Source of the DNA: Solicoccozyma terricola
Lineage: Eukaryota > Basidiomycota > Tremellomycetes > Filobasidiales > Piskurozymaceae
Reading direction: 5' to 3'
DNA: 42,237 nt
Assembly: GCA_001600875.1 (NCBI GenBank)
Contig: BCLD01000015.1
Location: forward strand, 1 to 42,237
Part shown: piece by piece, positions 22,752 through 34,178 of the stretch
Position numbering within the stretch: the stretch's first letter is position 1
How the letters are laid out: every line of letters begins with the position of its first letter
Notes under the pieces: model-generated
Databases searched by the model: none
What the model was told of the DNA's origin: nothing
What the model saw: only the letters and a program-made list of their open reading frames with translations
Made by a program: the position numbers and the translations under genes

Positions 22752-24916
22752 TCAACCGACATCCCACACACCCAACCTGCACTCACTGCCCAGACATTTG
22801 ATCAAACTCGCCTTGACCACAGCACCCGCCTTGTCCATTTCTTTCTTTGTGAATGCCGAGCTGATCATGATCTTCAAGCTTGGTGCCGGTTCGAATGTCT
22901 CCTGGCCTCTGAGTCTGCTTGTACGTGTGATCAAGACGCCTTGAGAGAGCGCGTCGTCTACCACGTCCTGGAGAAGCTTCTCTTCCATCTCCAACACCTC
23001 TGGCGGGTTGAGCATGAAGATGTGGATGAGAGCAGATGCTGGATCTGAAGGAATGAACACGGTGGTTTCTTCGAGCTTTGAAAGGGCAGATCGAAAAATG
23101 CGCACGTTCTCGGCAAGGTGATCGAAAATGGAAGGAGTGGATTTGATAACATTGATGCCGGCCGAGGAGGTGGTGGCGAGTAGGGCTGGAAGAGCGGCCG
23201 AGTAGACGAATGCAGATCCATTGATGCGCTGTGCGGGGGGTGGTTAGATAAACCTCTCTCTCATATCCGAACACCAAGACCAACCTGATGATCGATGACC
23301 ACCTCGGAACCAGCACAAAACCCTCCAGCCGCATTGAGTCCTGTTGCCATTGATCCGACGAGGATGTCAATCTCAGAAGCCTGCGAGGGTCGCAACGAAA
23401 ATCAGCAAGGACGCGGTAGGCTGGCACTGAACCTCGGGGGGGGCGGGGGGGGGACGGTACTCACAGGCACACCACAATACTCTGTCATTCCTCTTCCGTG
23501 CTTTCCCATCATACCGAAAGAAAACGTTTCATCAAGGATCAACCTGAATTTGTACTTTTTCTTCAGCTCGACCTGTAGCGCGTTCGACGATCAAATATCA
23601 GCCAGCTGAAACCCCGATATCGAACCAAGTTGACCCACCACCTTGCCCAAATCCAACACCTCGCCATCATTCTCAAAGACACCCTCGGTAACGATGAATT
23701 TCCTCTTCAATGGTCCACCTTTCCTCCTCTGTTCTCTATCAACACCTTTAAGCACCCTCTCCAAATCGACCATATCATTGTGCTCGTAATATTTCACACT
23801 ACATCGAGCGATTTGCAAACCTTTTTGAATAGCAAAGTTGACCGTCTTGTCGGCGACGATGACGTCTCCACGTTTAGCAAACGCTGGGATGACTGATGAG
23901 ATTGTGGAAAACGATTGAGAGTAGATGATTGTGTCTTTGACGCCGATAAAGGTGGCCAAGTCCTTTTCCAACTGAGTGTGTACGTCTGGGAGGTGAGGTT
24001 AATTCCCGGTTAGGCCAGCGGATGGGTGCACCACTATTGGGCAATAGTCCCACACTCACCCATCGTGCCATAAAAGCCCGGCGGTCCACATGTTCCAACA
24101 CCATACTTTTGCAAGGTATCGATCGCAACATCCTTCATCCTTTCATCACCCAACAAACCGGCCCAGTTCGGACTGGCAAAGTTGAGAACCGTCTTCCCTG
24201 TGCTTGTCAACTTTGGCTTGTGCGACGCAGGACCTGCGATGGTTGGTAGTGAGGGAAGTATGGTCGCATCAAAGTTGGTGGCAGCGGGTGCGATTAAAGG
24301 CATCGGTTCGAATTCATCGACGAGCTCGTCGATTTCCTGAGGGAGGAGGGAGGGAACGTGTTGCAAGCTCGCGGTTAGGTGGGGATAGGAGCAACAACAC
24401 ACCCCCAAAGAATCGCGGCCTCTCACCTTGTCGCTCAATTTGACCCAGTTCTTACTGTCGCTGTCTCCACGAGTTCTTCCCTTGAGTAGAGTGCGGACGA
24501 TGAATGCGACGAGGAACAGCTCGAGGAGTGATCGATAGGGGTCATTCTGGGGAAGGAGGTGAGGTGTGCCAGGTTAGTTGTGATTGTTGCGTACGGGGGG
24601 GGTGAAGCGCATGCATCAGCAGCCACGAGCAGATCCTGAACTGAATGAGAGCGAGCATGTTTGCAAGAAGAGAGGGATGGAAAGAGTCCTCTCCGCACGC
24701 CTCGAAGAAACGAGTGCATTGGAATGCTCGCCGCCGCTTCCCTCCGCTTCCCTCCGCTCTGCTGGCACCCACCTGATAGGAACTCTTGATATACCTGACC
24801 AAGATGGGTGACCCTGGCAACCGATGGAACGCGTCCTGGACCGAGTCGACGGTGGTGGAGAGGAGAGACAGCCATGTGATGAGCGGGCCTGGGATGTCGG
24901 TGGTGGTGTTGGCCAT
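22752..24916 (-). CDS. lcb1: Serine palmitoyltransferase subunit 1
   Basis: The non-catalytic subunit of the ER enzyme that condenses serine with palmitoyl-CoA, the first step of sphingolipid synthesis. The N-terminus has a membrane segment ([15 protein letters not shown]) followed by [19 protein letters not shown], a hallmark of Lcb1. Then come [26 protein letters not shown] (with the Cys mutated in human HSAN1 patients), a [18 protein letters not shown] stretch, [15 protein letters not shown], and [16 protein letters not shown], where catalytic homologues carry the PLP lysine and Lcb1 does not. The ATG at 24916 opens [10 protein letters not shown]. Introns carry G-runs on the plus strand (about 23439-23454 and 24595-24602). 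It looks intact and is a housekeeping gene. Confidence 0.93.
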
Positions 24917-25126
24917 GATGTGGGAGTGGGTGTGTGGGTGTGGGAGTGGGAGTGGGCGTGCTGTGGGTTGTGCTGCCGTTGACGCTGCCGTTGGTGGTTG
25001 GGCGAACAAATGAAATCCCCGTGACTCACGTTCGACTTGGATTGTCAACCAGGTGAAATTCAACATGCATATCCAACGACGACGACGCCCCGACGTCAAC
25101 CACACCACCGTCTTCAATCTACCACC

Positions 25127-26443
25127 ATGAACCGTGCTGCTTCCAACCTCATCTGGTCAGATTGTCGCTCATTCTATGGCCCACTCACCAACCCTGCCAA
25201 AAGGCGGATCGTCGCAGGTCCATCCACCGCCATCCGACGTTCATACACTTCCCCAGGATGGAGGAGGAGCATGTCTACCAATGTAGAGCCGCAGAAGAGT
25301 TTCAAGGACAAGGCAGCCATCGGTGTAAGTGGTTGGCGGCACCTGCACCTTTCTACGACACGATCTCTCATGCGCACCGCCCTGATGTCCCCCCCCCCCC
25401 CCCCGGGCGGGCAAACAGCCATTCACTTGGAGAGCAGGAGCGCTGTTCGTTGCAACCGGCGTCGGGCTATACTACTACTTTGATCAGGAAAAGGCAAAAG
25501 TCAAGGAAAAGAAACGTACGTAGTTTTGCTTCTGCCATCGCGAGTTGTTGTCTCATCCATGATCTCCCCTCCCCCTTCCTAGGCCAAGAAACAGCAACAA
25601 CCTCGATCGGCCGTCCGAACATAGGTGGTCCCTTCTCCCTCACCACACACCACGATCCCCCGCGTACATTCACCGAACGTGACCTCATCGGCAAATTCTC
25701 ATTGATCTACTTTGGATTCACGAATTGTCCAGACATTTGTCCAGAGGAGTTGGATAAGATGGGTGCGGTGGTGGATGAGACGGGTGAGAGAGAGAGAGCG
25801 CGCGCACTGCGAGAGACAAACTGCCCAGTGAATAGAACCCCCCGTTGCTGATCCCAAACAACCACAAAATCCCGTCCGACACAGACAAGCTCACTGGGAA
25901 ACAGCTCATTCAACCGCTGTTCATCAGCTGTGATCCTGCGAGAGATACGATAGAGCAGGTGCGGAGTTACATGCAGGGTATGTGCATGCTCCCGTTTATC
26001 CCACGCACGCAACTCGTATCCCTTACAACTCTGAGTCTGAACCACATTGCACTACATCCCCCACCTCCACCCCCACCGCCAAACAGACTTCCACCCACGA
26101 ATGACAGGCCTCACTGGTCCATACGAAAATGTAAAGCAGGCTTGCAAATCCTATCGAGTATACTTCTCCACTCCGCCCGATGCCAAACCAACGGAGGATT
26201 ATTTGGTAGATCACAGGTGAGGTTTCGAGAGAGAGACTTTTTTCATCTTGTAGTCACGGTACAGAATACTAAATGNCCCCCCCCCCCCCCTTGCGCTAAC
26301 CTTTTGTTTCCTCACCCAGCATCTTCTTCTACCTGATGGACCCGAATGGTCAGTTTGTAGACGCGTTTGGAAAGAACTCGACGGCCGAGGATGTTACACG
26401 GAAGGTGATGGAGAGCGTGCAGCGGTGGGAAGCTACCAAGTGA
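25127..26443 (+). CDS. sco1: SCO1/SenC copper chaperone for cytochrome c oxidase
   Basis: A mitochondrial inner-membrane thioredoxin-fold protein that delivers copper to the CuA site of Cox2. The N-terminus is basic and rich in Arg/Ser, as in a presequence. It is followed by one membrane segment ([14 protein letters not shown]). The soluble domain has [11 protein letters not shown], the copper-binding CxxxC in [24 protein letters not shown], and the distal His in [18 protein letters not shown]. The stop is at 26441-26443. At least five short introns are needed; two contain C-runs, at 25389-25404 and 26277-26290, the latter with an N. The CxxxC and His are all intact, so the gene appears functional. 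Confidence 0.93.
25389..25404. repeat. C16 tract in SCO1 intron 1
   Basis: A pure C-run between a CTGAT branch-like site and the acceptor AAACAG of the first SCO1 intron. Confidence 0.85.
26276..26290. repeat. C14 tract with N in SCO1 last intron
   Basis: One ambiguous base followed by 14 C, upstream of a GCTAAC branch-like site and the acceptor CACCCAG. Confidence 0.85.
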
Positions 26444-26720
26444 ATGGGTTGTAGACCCCACTGCCGATTGTAGACGATGTAGACGATGTAGACACTCCCC
26501 CCCCTTGCTGGTAATCAACTTCCTCCACGTGTCACGTGACACGCTCGGACGTTTCGGAATCCGCCGCCGCCGGGAGATGGGTTACACCGGTAGATGGCAT
26601 CGACGAGGGGTAGGGAAAGTTAGGGGGGGGTAGGGTAGAAGGGTCGATGGATGGCATCCCTAGGCAAACACTACACTCCCAGTTCACACAACCACACTGC
26701 GTATCTCCATCCCTACAAGA

Positions 26721-26970
26721 ATGCCTCGAGTCCCATATCGCTTTCCTGCACCGGGCGTAGATGCCGTCGCAGACCGTATTCGCGAACGTCGTGGCGCTCG
26801 TGGTTTAACCTCGTTGGACGGCACTTTGTTGAATGCTCCGCTGGTTGCGGATGGCTGGAACACATTTATCGGTACCCTGAGGACGAGGAATAGCTTGCCG
26901 GATGATATCAGGGAGTTGATGGTGCGTTCGTGTCGGGTTACCAGCTGGCCGTGTCTGTAGCTGACCGCCT

Positions 26971-27034
<64 letters not shown>

Positions 27035-27061
27035 CACCCCCCCCCCCCCCCCCCCCCCCCC

Positions 27062-27135
<74 letters not shown>

Positions 27136-28405
27136 TCCCCGCCCCCAGATCCTTCGAGTCGCTGCATGTAATGGCGCCGCTTTCGAGTGGATTCACCACG
27201 AGCACGTCGCTCGAGCTGCTGGCATCACTCAGGAGCAGCTTGCGGTCATTGGCACGCTTCCATCCGATAGTCAAGGACTATCATCCACCCCATTCACTCT
27301 ACCACCCAATCACACACTCAACCCACTCCAAGCAGCCGCTCTGGCATTCGCAGACAACTCTACTCGCCATGTAAAAGTCCCACGGGAGGTGTTTGACACG
27401 TTTAAAAACGAACTTGACAAGGCCATCCCGGCTAGCGGAAAGGACACGTCGGTGGAACAACAACTCCTCGAGGCCACAGCCACGGTCGGAGGGTATAACC
27501 TCGTCTCACGACTGCTCATAGCGATGGATGTAGACGACCGTGCGGAGATGGAGGTCCCGGTACCTCGAGTAGCTTCCATCTCGGTTCCAGGATGTACCCT
27601 TCACGCCGTCAACATACGAAACTTTGAATCACCTTCTGCGCCAACCCTCATCTTTGTCAACTCTCTGCTCACAAGCTACACGATGTGGGAGTCTGTCATC
27701 CCGCTTTTCGCCAAAAGTTACAACTTGATATTTTACGATCAACGAGGACATGGGCGATCTGATGTGCCAGCTGAACCTTGCACGGTACACCAGCTGGCAG
27801 ACGACGCCGCCGCTGTTCTAGCCCAATTCAACATCACTCAAGCCCACGCCATCATCGGAGTCTCCCAAGGAGGTGCCACCGCCCTGTCATTTGCCATTCG
27901 ACACCCGAATCTAATCTCCAAAGTCGTGGCATGCGACACTCAAGCAAAGAGTCCGGAAGCCAACCGAAAGGCGTGGGATGATCGAATCGAGTTGGCCAAG
28001 ACGCAAGGAATGGAAGCGTTAGAGAATGCCACCGTGCCCCGATGGTTCAGCTCGGCATCATCCTTCCAACCTGATAGCAAGGTCGGCAAGGCTATCAGTC
28101 AGGGAGTGTTAAGCACCAAACTGGAGGGGTTCGCCAAGGGTGCCGCTGCATTGCAGGGCTACGATTTGTTGGCTGACGGACTGGTGGACACGTTGCGAGT
28201 AAAGTACGACGGTGGGAAGCGAGTGCTGTTGTGTGCGGGAGAGTGCGACGGCAAGTTGCCTGAAGGCTTGCAGGCCCTTGGCAAGGAGGTGGACGGCGGG
28301 AGTGGAGACGTCAAGGTGGAAATTATCCCACAAGGTGGACATCTACCTATGGTGAACGAGCCGGATGCATGGTCCAAGGTCGTGCTTGCGTTCTTGGCAG
28401 AGTGA
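26721..28405 (+). CDS. Carboxymuconolactone decarboxylase-like domain fused to alpha/beta hydrolase (enol-lactonase-like)
   Basis: Two exons (26721-26921 and 27149-28405) join in frame to 485 residues. The N-terminal part (about 1-200) resembles the CMD/AhpD fold: GTLLNAPLVADGWNTF, then VAACNGAAFEWIHHEHVARA. It has no redox CxxC, so it fits the decarboxylase branch and not AhpD peroxidase. The C-terminal part (about 225-485) is an alpha/beta hydrolase like PcaD: YDQRGHGRSD, nucleophile elbow GVSQGGAT, and GGHLPMVNEP with the catalytic His. Bacterial PcaL fuses the same activities of the protocatechuate/3-oxoadipate route in the opposite order. A role in aromatic ring-cleavage product metabolism is therefore plausible but unproven in a fungus. 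The single intron contains a 161-nt C tract. Confidence 0.82.
26972..27132. repeat. 161-nt near-pure poly-C tract in an intron
   Basis: Three pure C-runs of 60, 25 and 70 nt are separated by TCCCA and a single T. They fill most of the 227-nt intron 26922-27148, between a CTGAC branch-like site at about 26961 and the acceptor CCCCCAG. The complementary strand is poly-G, so i-motif or G-quadruplex formation is expected from base composition. The length in the assembly may not be exact. Confidence 0.93.
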
Positions 28406-28566
28406 GGGGGGGACTGTGACTGGTATGACGGTGTAGACAGCATTTTGCCCATCCATCCCTTTTTGCCACCGTTGCCGCCGAGTTTGTTGACAATTTACTC
28501 CGAAACTGAAACTGGCATCATCTGGGCAACTTCACCTCGTTCAACTCGTACATCACACTCACCACC

Positions 28567-30152
28567 ATGCCTCCCACCCTCACACCCTTTGCTCGCACTC
28601 GCAGGTCTACCGCAGGACCAGATGGCAGTCCTACTCGTCTCAGCAACTCCGGCTCTCGTTCCCCATTCCTCGTACCATCCCGCTCCTCGTCGTCCTCCAG
28701 CAGCTCAGAATTCAGCACTCCCGTTCGTCGGCCGCTGATTCGCGGTTTGGGTACGCCATCAGGCTCTCCATTCCAGACCTACAGTCCGTCGTCACCTCTC
28801 AGCAAGAGCACCATCATGCCGTTTGACGCAGAGGCTAGCGCGAAAGCCGCTGCCGAAGCGAGACGCAGTCAGCAGGCGATGGTTTCGACCGGCGTCTCTG
28901 CGACGGGGTCACCGAAGCGGAGAAAGGGATTTGTGAGGAAGGCACCGTTGTCCGAAAGGTATGTGAGGAGCCTGGCCGCCTGGCCGCCTGGCCGCTTGAC
29001 CTCCCTGACACCCCCCTGACAACCCCCAGCTGACACGCTGACACGCTGACACTCGGGCAGACTATCCACCCTCCCCCACCGCATCATCGACTATCTAGAA
29101 CCAGACTCTTACACTCCACCTGCGTCATGGGCTAAATACATCGCACTCTCATTACATGTCTTGCACCTCACCGTTCGATTGAATACCGTCAAACAGAAAT
29201 CTAGATCTCCAATCTACAAGCAAGACCGAAAGCTGGATCCACTCGTACGATACGAGGAACAGCGAGCTGCAACGATGCCGGTGTCTTCTGTGGTGAGTAA
29301 GGGGGGACGTTACCCTGGTCGCGGATCAATACACTGACGTGCTCGCAACAGTGCTGGATCGTATTCGCCGTCTTGATGGCTATATCAGTCGCCAACGCGT
29401 TATACCTCTTCTCGTCGACTCGACGGTACGACATGATGCGTCGGTCGGTGAGTATCCGCTGGTCGGCTTCACGTACCACCCCGTCTTACCCTTGACATCC
29501 TCACCATCAGAACCCGCTCGACTCACCAAATGCAAAGACGGTGTCAGCTCCAGATGTCGATGAAGAGATGCTACCAGAGGACGGACGTTTCTCCACGTCG
29601 AAAAGGATTTGGCGTTTCTTATTGTACGTGAGAATAGATCGAATAGGTCATCGTCGTGAACCCAGCGTCTGACACATACATCCAACAGAGAACATGGCTC
29701 TCCCCTTCCTCTACTCCGTCTACTCTTAGGCTGGCCTGCAAACAAAACCTCCACTTCAACAAGAGCGACCAAGGTTATGCAAACCCTGCACGTATGGGAT
29801 CCACCCGAGTTCAATGCCGAATTCTTCGTGTGAGTCGTGGCGTGATGAAGACGATCGAAGTCCATAGCTGATGACCACCCCTCTCAGCTTCTTTTCGCCG
29901 TTCATAACACCCGTCATCCAATTCTTCTCCCCAACTGCCCCCAAATCCACCGTCCTGTTCTCACTCCTACTGATCGGACAGACTCTGTTCATCTTCCGAT
30001 CATTCGAGCAGCTTGTCAAAGATAAAATGCTTCTACAGCGTGAAGTGATGAAGGAGTACGATGAGACGTTTGTGTATAAGAAATTATACAGTACGAGGAT
30101 GGATAAGAGTGTTCAGACGAATGAGGGTGGGTGGAACGGCGGCATTTCTTGA
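28567..30152 (+). CDS. nur1: Nur1/Mug154-like nuclear rim protein (DUF2418)
   Basis: An inner-nuclear-membrane protein family linked in yeast to perinuclear anchoring and silencing of rDNA and telomeres. The N-terminus is Ser/Pro/Arg-rich and disordered (a Ser run at about residue 38-46). There follow HRIIDYLEPDSY, two or more membrane segments (for example CWIVFAVLMAISVANALYLF and STVLFSLLLIGQTLFIF), the conserved HVWDPPEFNAEFF, and REVMKEYDETFVYKKLYS near the end, which is the family hallmark. The ATG at 28567 lies in a good context (CACC). About five introns are inferred. Identification rests on the WDPPEF and VMKEY motifs with the surrounding membrane segments. Confidence 0.8.
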
Positions 30153-30416
30153 GAGGAGGGGATCATATCGCTGACAGAAAATCTGCACCGTATCCAGCCG
30201 AAATGCTGTCTCACTAATGATGATTGTCGAGTGTCGTAGAGGGAACTGAAATTACATGCATTAAAACCACCATGGAACAAGAACGATGTATCCACATCTA
30301 TAATGAAATACCTAGCATTTGGCATATACCTTTACTCGTCCCATCACCCGTCGGTGACCTACGACGACGTCGATTTAGGGTGTGCCTTTAGAAAGGTCGT
30401 CAGTGTCGATATGGTG
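30153..30416. other. Convergent intergenic region
   Basis: 264 bp between the ends of the Nur1-like and M50B-like genes. No gene is seen. Confidence 0.5.
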
Positions 30417-32450
30417 CTACCCAGCACCAGATCTCTCACCTCCCAAAAACTTGGCGGCCTGTTGTGAGCGATCGAATCAGTCACGATTGGTTCGTTGGCA
30501 GTGAATAACCCCCCAACAACTCACAGCAGCAGCTTGCTCCGCTGTGCTCTTTTTGAATGCTAGGAGTCCAATAAGGATCCCAGCTGCAAAGACTACATGC
30601 ATGGGTTGTTTCATAAGTGGGCATTATGTCAACGCGACCAAGGCAGATGGACGTACAGATTGCCGAGTTTAGAAGCCAGATGAAGCCTGCATCACAACGA
30701 TAGTGACTTTAGTGTCGTTGAAAGACACAACACGGACCGATCCCAGCTCACCCCAAACCCTTGATCCGCAACATCCAATCACATGAGCAAACTCTGAAGC
30801 GTCTGATGTATTAACTTTTCTAGCGAGTGTATCCTTGACAACATGCGCTCGTCAATAAGCCGTAGTTCCCGATCTCCCCCCCCCCCCCCCCCCATCAAAC
30901 GACTCACATCGATGATATCCCACATTGAATAGAAACAACTCATCACTCCTATGAAGAGAATTAGGTATCTCAACGGGACCGAATCATCGACCAACCAGCA
31001 AGCCTACGGTGTTTGTTATAAAAGAAACATCAGATACGTATCATCGCATCACATTACCCGGCGAAACACGCACAACAAGTAGACCTGAGAAAATGAAGAT
31101 TGTGACCCAAGCGATCCATGAAGAACGAGCCCAGTATAAAGTGACAAGGAAGAAAAAGGCGAGAATGAGGGTCGCACTGGGGAAATGGTCGGTAAAAAGG
31201 TTTACGGGGGGGTGGCGTTATTGGTTAGATGGTGGCGAAGGGGTTTAATTGTCCAGGGCACTCTCTCTCACATTCGACTGGCAACCGTATCGAATCCCTA
31301 AACCACTCCGTCAACCCTTCCCAAACGTTCAGTTTCCAGATCTACAAGTATGCCGAACTAAACGTCTACTCACACAAGCAATCAACGCCGCTCCAATCGC
31401 ACTACTTCCCAAATATCCTGCAGGCAATGTGAGCTGGCAGTCGTAGTACCCTTTCCACGACCATCAGACAACTGTGCTGCGGTGCGGTATCATAACGATG
31501 AATGTTGACGTGACATACAGCAGGAACACCACCTCTCATTCTTGTTGATCCACCCTCATCTGGATCAAGTTGAATTGATTCGACAGAGGCACAGGTGATG
31601 ACCCCCATTATCGCATGACACCTGAGGGTGGCGTGCACTTCATGAGAGTTCATTTTCGTTTCACCTGGCAGTCTTTCAGCTTACATCTCATGCATACCAA
31701 CAGTCTAGACGATACAGAACGTGGATCAGAGAAACCCAACTACCATCGAAAGCACGAACCCACCGCACTCACCAAGAGCTTGAATGGATAAAGGATCTTA
31801 TTGAGATATGGTACTGCGTCGAAAGGTACTGGTCAGGACTTGGATGGATTTTTGGAAGCGGAATAGAGGGAAAGGAACGGACCGTGCCTGTTTGGGTGAT
31901 TGCGGATAGGAAGTCGTGAGCGGTAGGAAAAACAAAACAACCGAGCGGATGGACGCTCACCACTTGATGTATGGAAATTCAGGTGGGTGATTGAAACTCC
32001 GTCAGTGCCGTTGTCTACGATTCACAAAACAACATTCCCCTCACCACTGAGTACAAAGTAAGAGTAGAGTAGAAAGGAATCAGAAGCAGGTGATACGAAT
32101 TCCCCCCCAACAACAACTCACAAACACCAATCGCAACGATATAACATCTACACGCCATGCAAAAGAGTTCCTATCATCAGTGTCCCCCCCCCCCTCTTCC
32201 CCCCGAAACCCTCGACCTGACTCACGCTGCAACGGTCAATGTCACCCTAACAGGACGATTCGTTTCCATCAGAGATAATGACCCCACCATCCCAACGACC
32301 TTGTTCCGACACTCACTTCTGTGTCTGATTCGGGGTCAATGAAGTATTCACGTCCCTCCTCGTCAAAGCGTGAGTGTGTATGAGTGTCAATGAGCGGGAG
32401 GAAGCGTCGGCGAGGGTGTGATTGAGGAGATGGAGAGGGGTTGGTGACAT
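30417..32450 (-). CDS. Peptidase M50B-like membrane protein
   Basis: A predicted intramembrane metalloprotease-like protein of the fungal M50B family. Spliced fragments in order are MSPTPLHLL..., LTPNQTQK, VTLTVAA, CYIVAIGV, VPYLNKILYPFKLL, TVGMHEMCHAIMGVITCA (containing HExxH), QLDPDEGGSTRMRGGVP, LTLPAGYLGSSAIGAALIAC, RYLILFIGVMSCFYSMWDIID, DTLARKVNTSDASEFAHVIG, FIWLLNSAIFFAAGILIGLLA and a C-terminal KFLGGERSGAG. The codon after HE is split by an intron, so the zinc motif appears only after splicing. One very short exon between IGV and VPYLN is unresolved. Introns hold C-runs on the plus strand at 30876-30893 and 32184-32194. Small exons and many introns explain why no long frame is visible. 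Confidence 0.75.
30876..30893. repeat. C18 tract in M50B-like gene intron
   Basis: A pure C-run in the intron between the WDIID and DTLARKVN exons; it reads poly-G on the coding strand. Confidence 0.85.
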
Positions 32451-34178
32451 GTTGGGGGTATGGTAATGATGATGATGCTGAAGAGTGAGTGTGGAAGGAT
32501 GGAAGGATGGAAGGATGTGTGGTGCTCGCTGTTTGACCCTTTGAGTGCTCGATCCTGTTTCGCAGGAGATGAGTGTTGGACGATGTTGTACTGTCGGTGT
32601 CCATCTGTCACTCCCTTCCACACCCCCTCCCACCTCCCCTTACCTACCCTCCCTCTCCATCACCATCACCTCCCTCACCATCGCCATCACCATCATCCCC
32701 TTCCCCCCTCTCCGTCATCTGCGAAACACCACCTACGCGTTTCAGAAACATTGACCACAGTCCACACAGTTTCATTCACAGCAACTATCAACACACCGGG
32801 GGACAGTGTTGTTCGACAAAGGTTGTAGGCAGGTGAAAGTATTGGATATGGGTGCTTCTTCAATACAACGACAATCTCTAGCTCGCTTACCCTGATTATA
32901 TAGATGCAGGAGCGGCTTTAGAACAATAGAGAAATCGGTTACCCTTCTGCCTAAGTCAACAATAGTGTTGTTGACCTATAACAATGGAATGCACTTAGAT
33001 CCATTGTTTCCCTGTCTCACTTCCTTATGTCTCACACTAGTCCTTGAGACATTCGTGCTTCCAACCTTCTTTCCATCTTGAGTCCTGTTGCTTATTGTTC
33101 TATGACCGGATGCGTCTATATTCAACAGACAGGCGCTACATCGTCCGTACGTTAATCTAAGCATCCATCCCCGTTACTCTCCGTTCCTTCACTTATACCT
33201 TCCACATACACCAGTCAACTAGTAGTACCCCCGTTCGAAAAGAGGAGGTAGCGGCTGAGAAGGGAAAAGTTGGGACTATGTTGGATTGATAGAATCGAGA
33301 ATCGGGAAGCGAGCAAGTCCAAAACTCGAGGAAAAGGAGGGTATCCTACTCGATCACCAATCGCCTATATTCGACCCTTCATCATATTCTCCGACAACCC
33401 TACTCGACGACCAAACCTACTCGTATCAGCTTCACCAGGACGGAATACGTGTCTTGCTTCGGGTCCGGTTCATTCGAAGAGACTTAATAACATCCCAATT
33501 GACGCGCATACCTTACATGTCTTTTGGGAACATTCTCGCCGCCCTTCGATGCTCTTTGATTTTCTGTCAATTACGTCTACTTTCTCGCTGAAGGACAGAT
33601 CACCAAGATGAGATATGATCGAGGTGGTGGGGAAGGTGGGGGGTCCACATGAAAAGCGGCGATGGGACTCATATCATTGTCCGCTATCGAGGTCAAGAAA
33701 TACATCATCGACTTGTGAACAAGGTATCAATCTCAATCGACGGAACGATAACCCTGCATTTCAGCATCTGGCATCACCCTTCACACCAACGACATGGGAC
33801 TGCAACGTATCGGAGCTAGACATATCATTGTAAACGACACATAACAAGCTATCTGGTTTTCTAATTTATCGATCGCGGATCACATTCTCTTTCTTTGTTT
33901 TTTTTTTGTGAGGATTTTGTCTTTTCTTTTCCAACGAAACACGATAGCGAACCACAGGTTCCAACAACGCAAATTACAACACGAACACACGGAACAACGG
34001 ACGCACACTCCACGAGTCGGAGATGGATTTCAGAATAGTGGAGTAAGAGTTGGGAGATGGGAGATGGGAGATGGGAGATCGCAAGCGGTGCCTACGGATG
34101 ATAAGCGAAAGATGACGACCGTGACGAGGACGAACGACCCCTTGCATGGAGACGAGTACCGCGTGGAGAGTCTGTTCG
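32451..34178. other. Long intergenic region without a recognised gene
   Basis: About 1.7 kb. The left part has a GGAAGGATG minisatellite (about 32491-32517) and CCATCACCATCAC-type repeats on the plus strand (about 32640-32700), probably the M50B-like promoter. GTCAACAA-TAGTG-TTGTTGAC at 32955-32975 is a perfect 8-bp inverted repeat. Frames at 33270-33611 and 33286-33591 (plus) encode about 100 residues each with no family signal. A GGGAGAT repeat lies at 34053-34080. No gene is called. Confidence 0.45.

Noticed and set aside
26684..27274. A minus-strand poly-glycine protein of 196 residues.
   Set aside because: It is the antisense reading of the same poly-C tract, overlapping well-supported exons.
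26930..28405. A 491-residue frame starting with a long polyproline segment.
   Set aside because: The prolines are translation of the poly-C intron. Splicing 26922-27148 joins the CMD domain halves in frame, and the proposed start has no family support.
32955..33170. Possible solo LTR beginning TGTTG near 32966.
   Set aside because: I could not find a matching CA end with a target-site duplication, nor any reverse-transcriptase remnant nearby.
33270..33611. Two overlapping frames of about 100 residues in the gene-poor gap.
   Set aside because: No motif, no splice-supported extension, and two competing frames of equal length.
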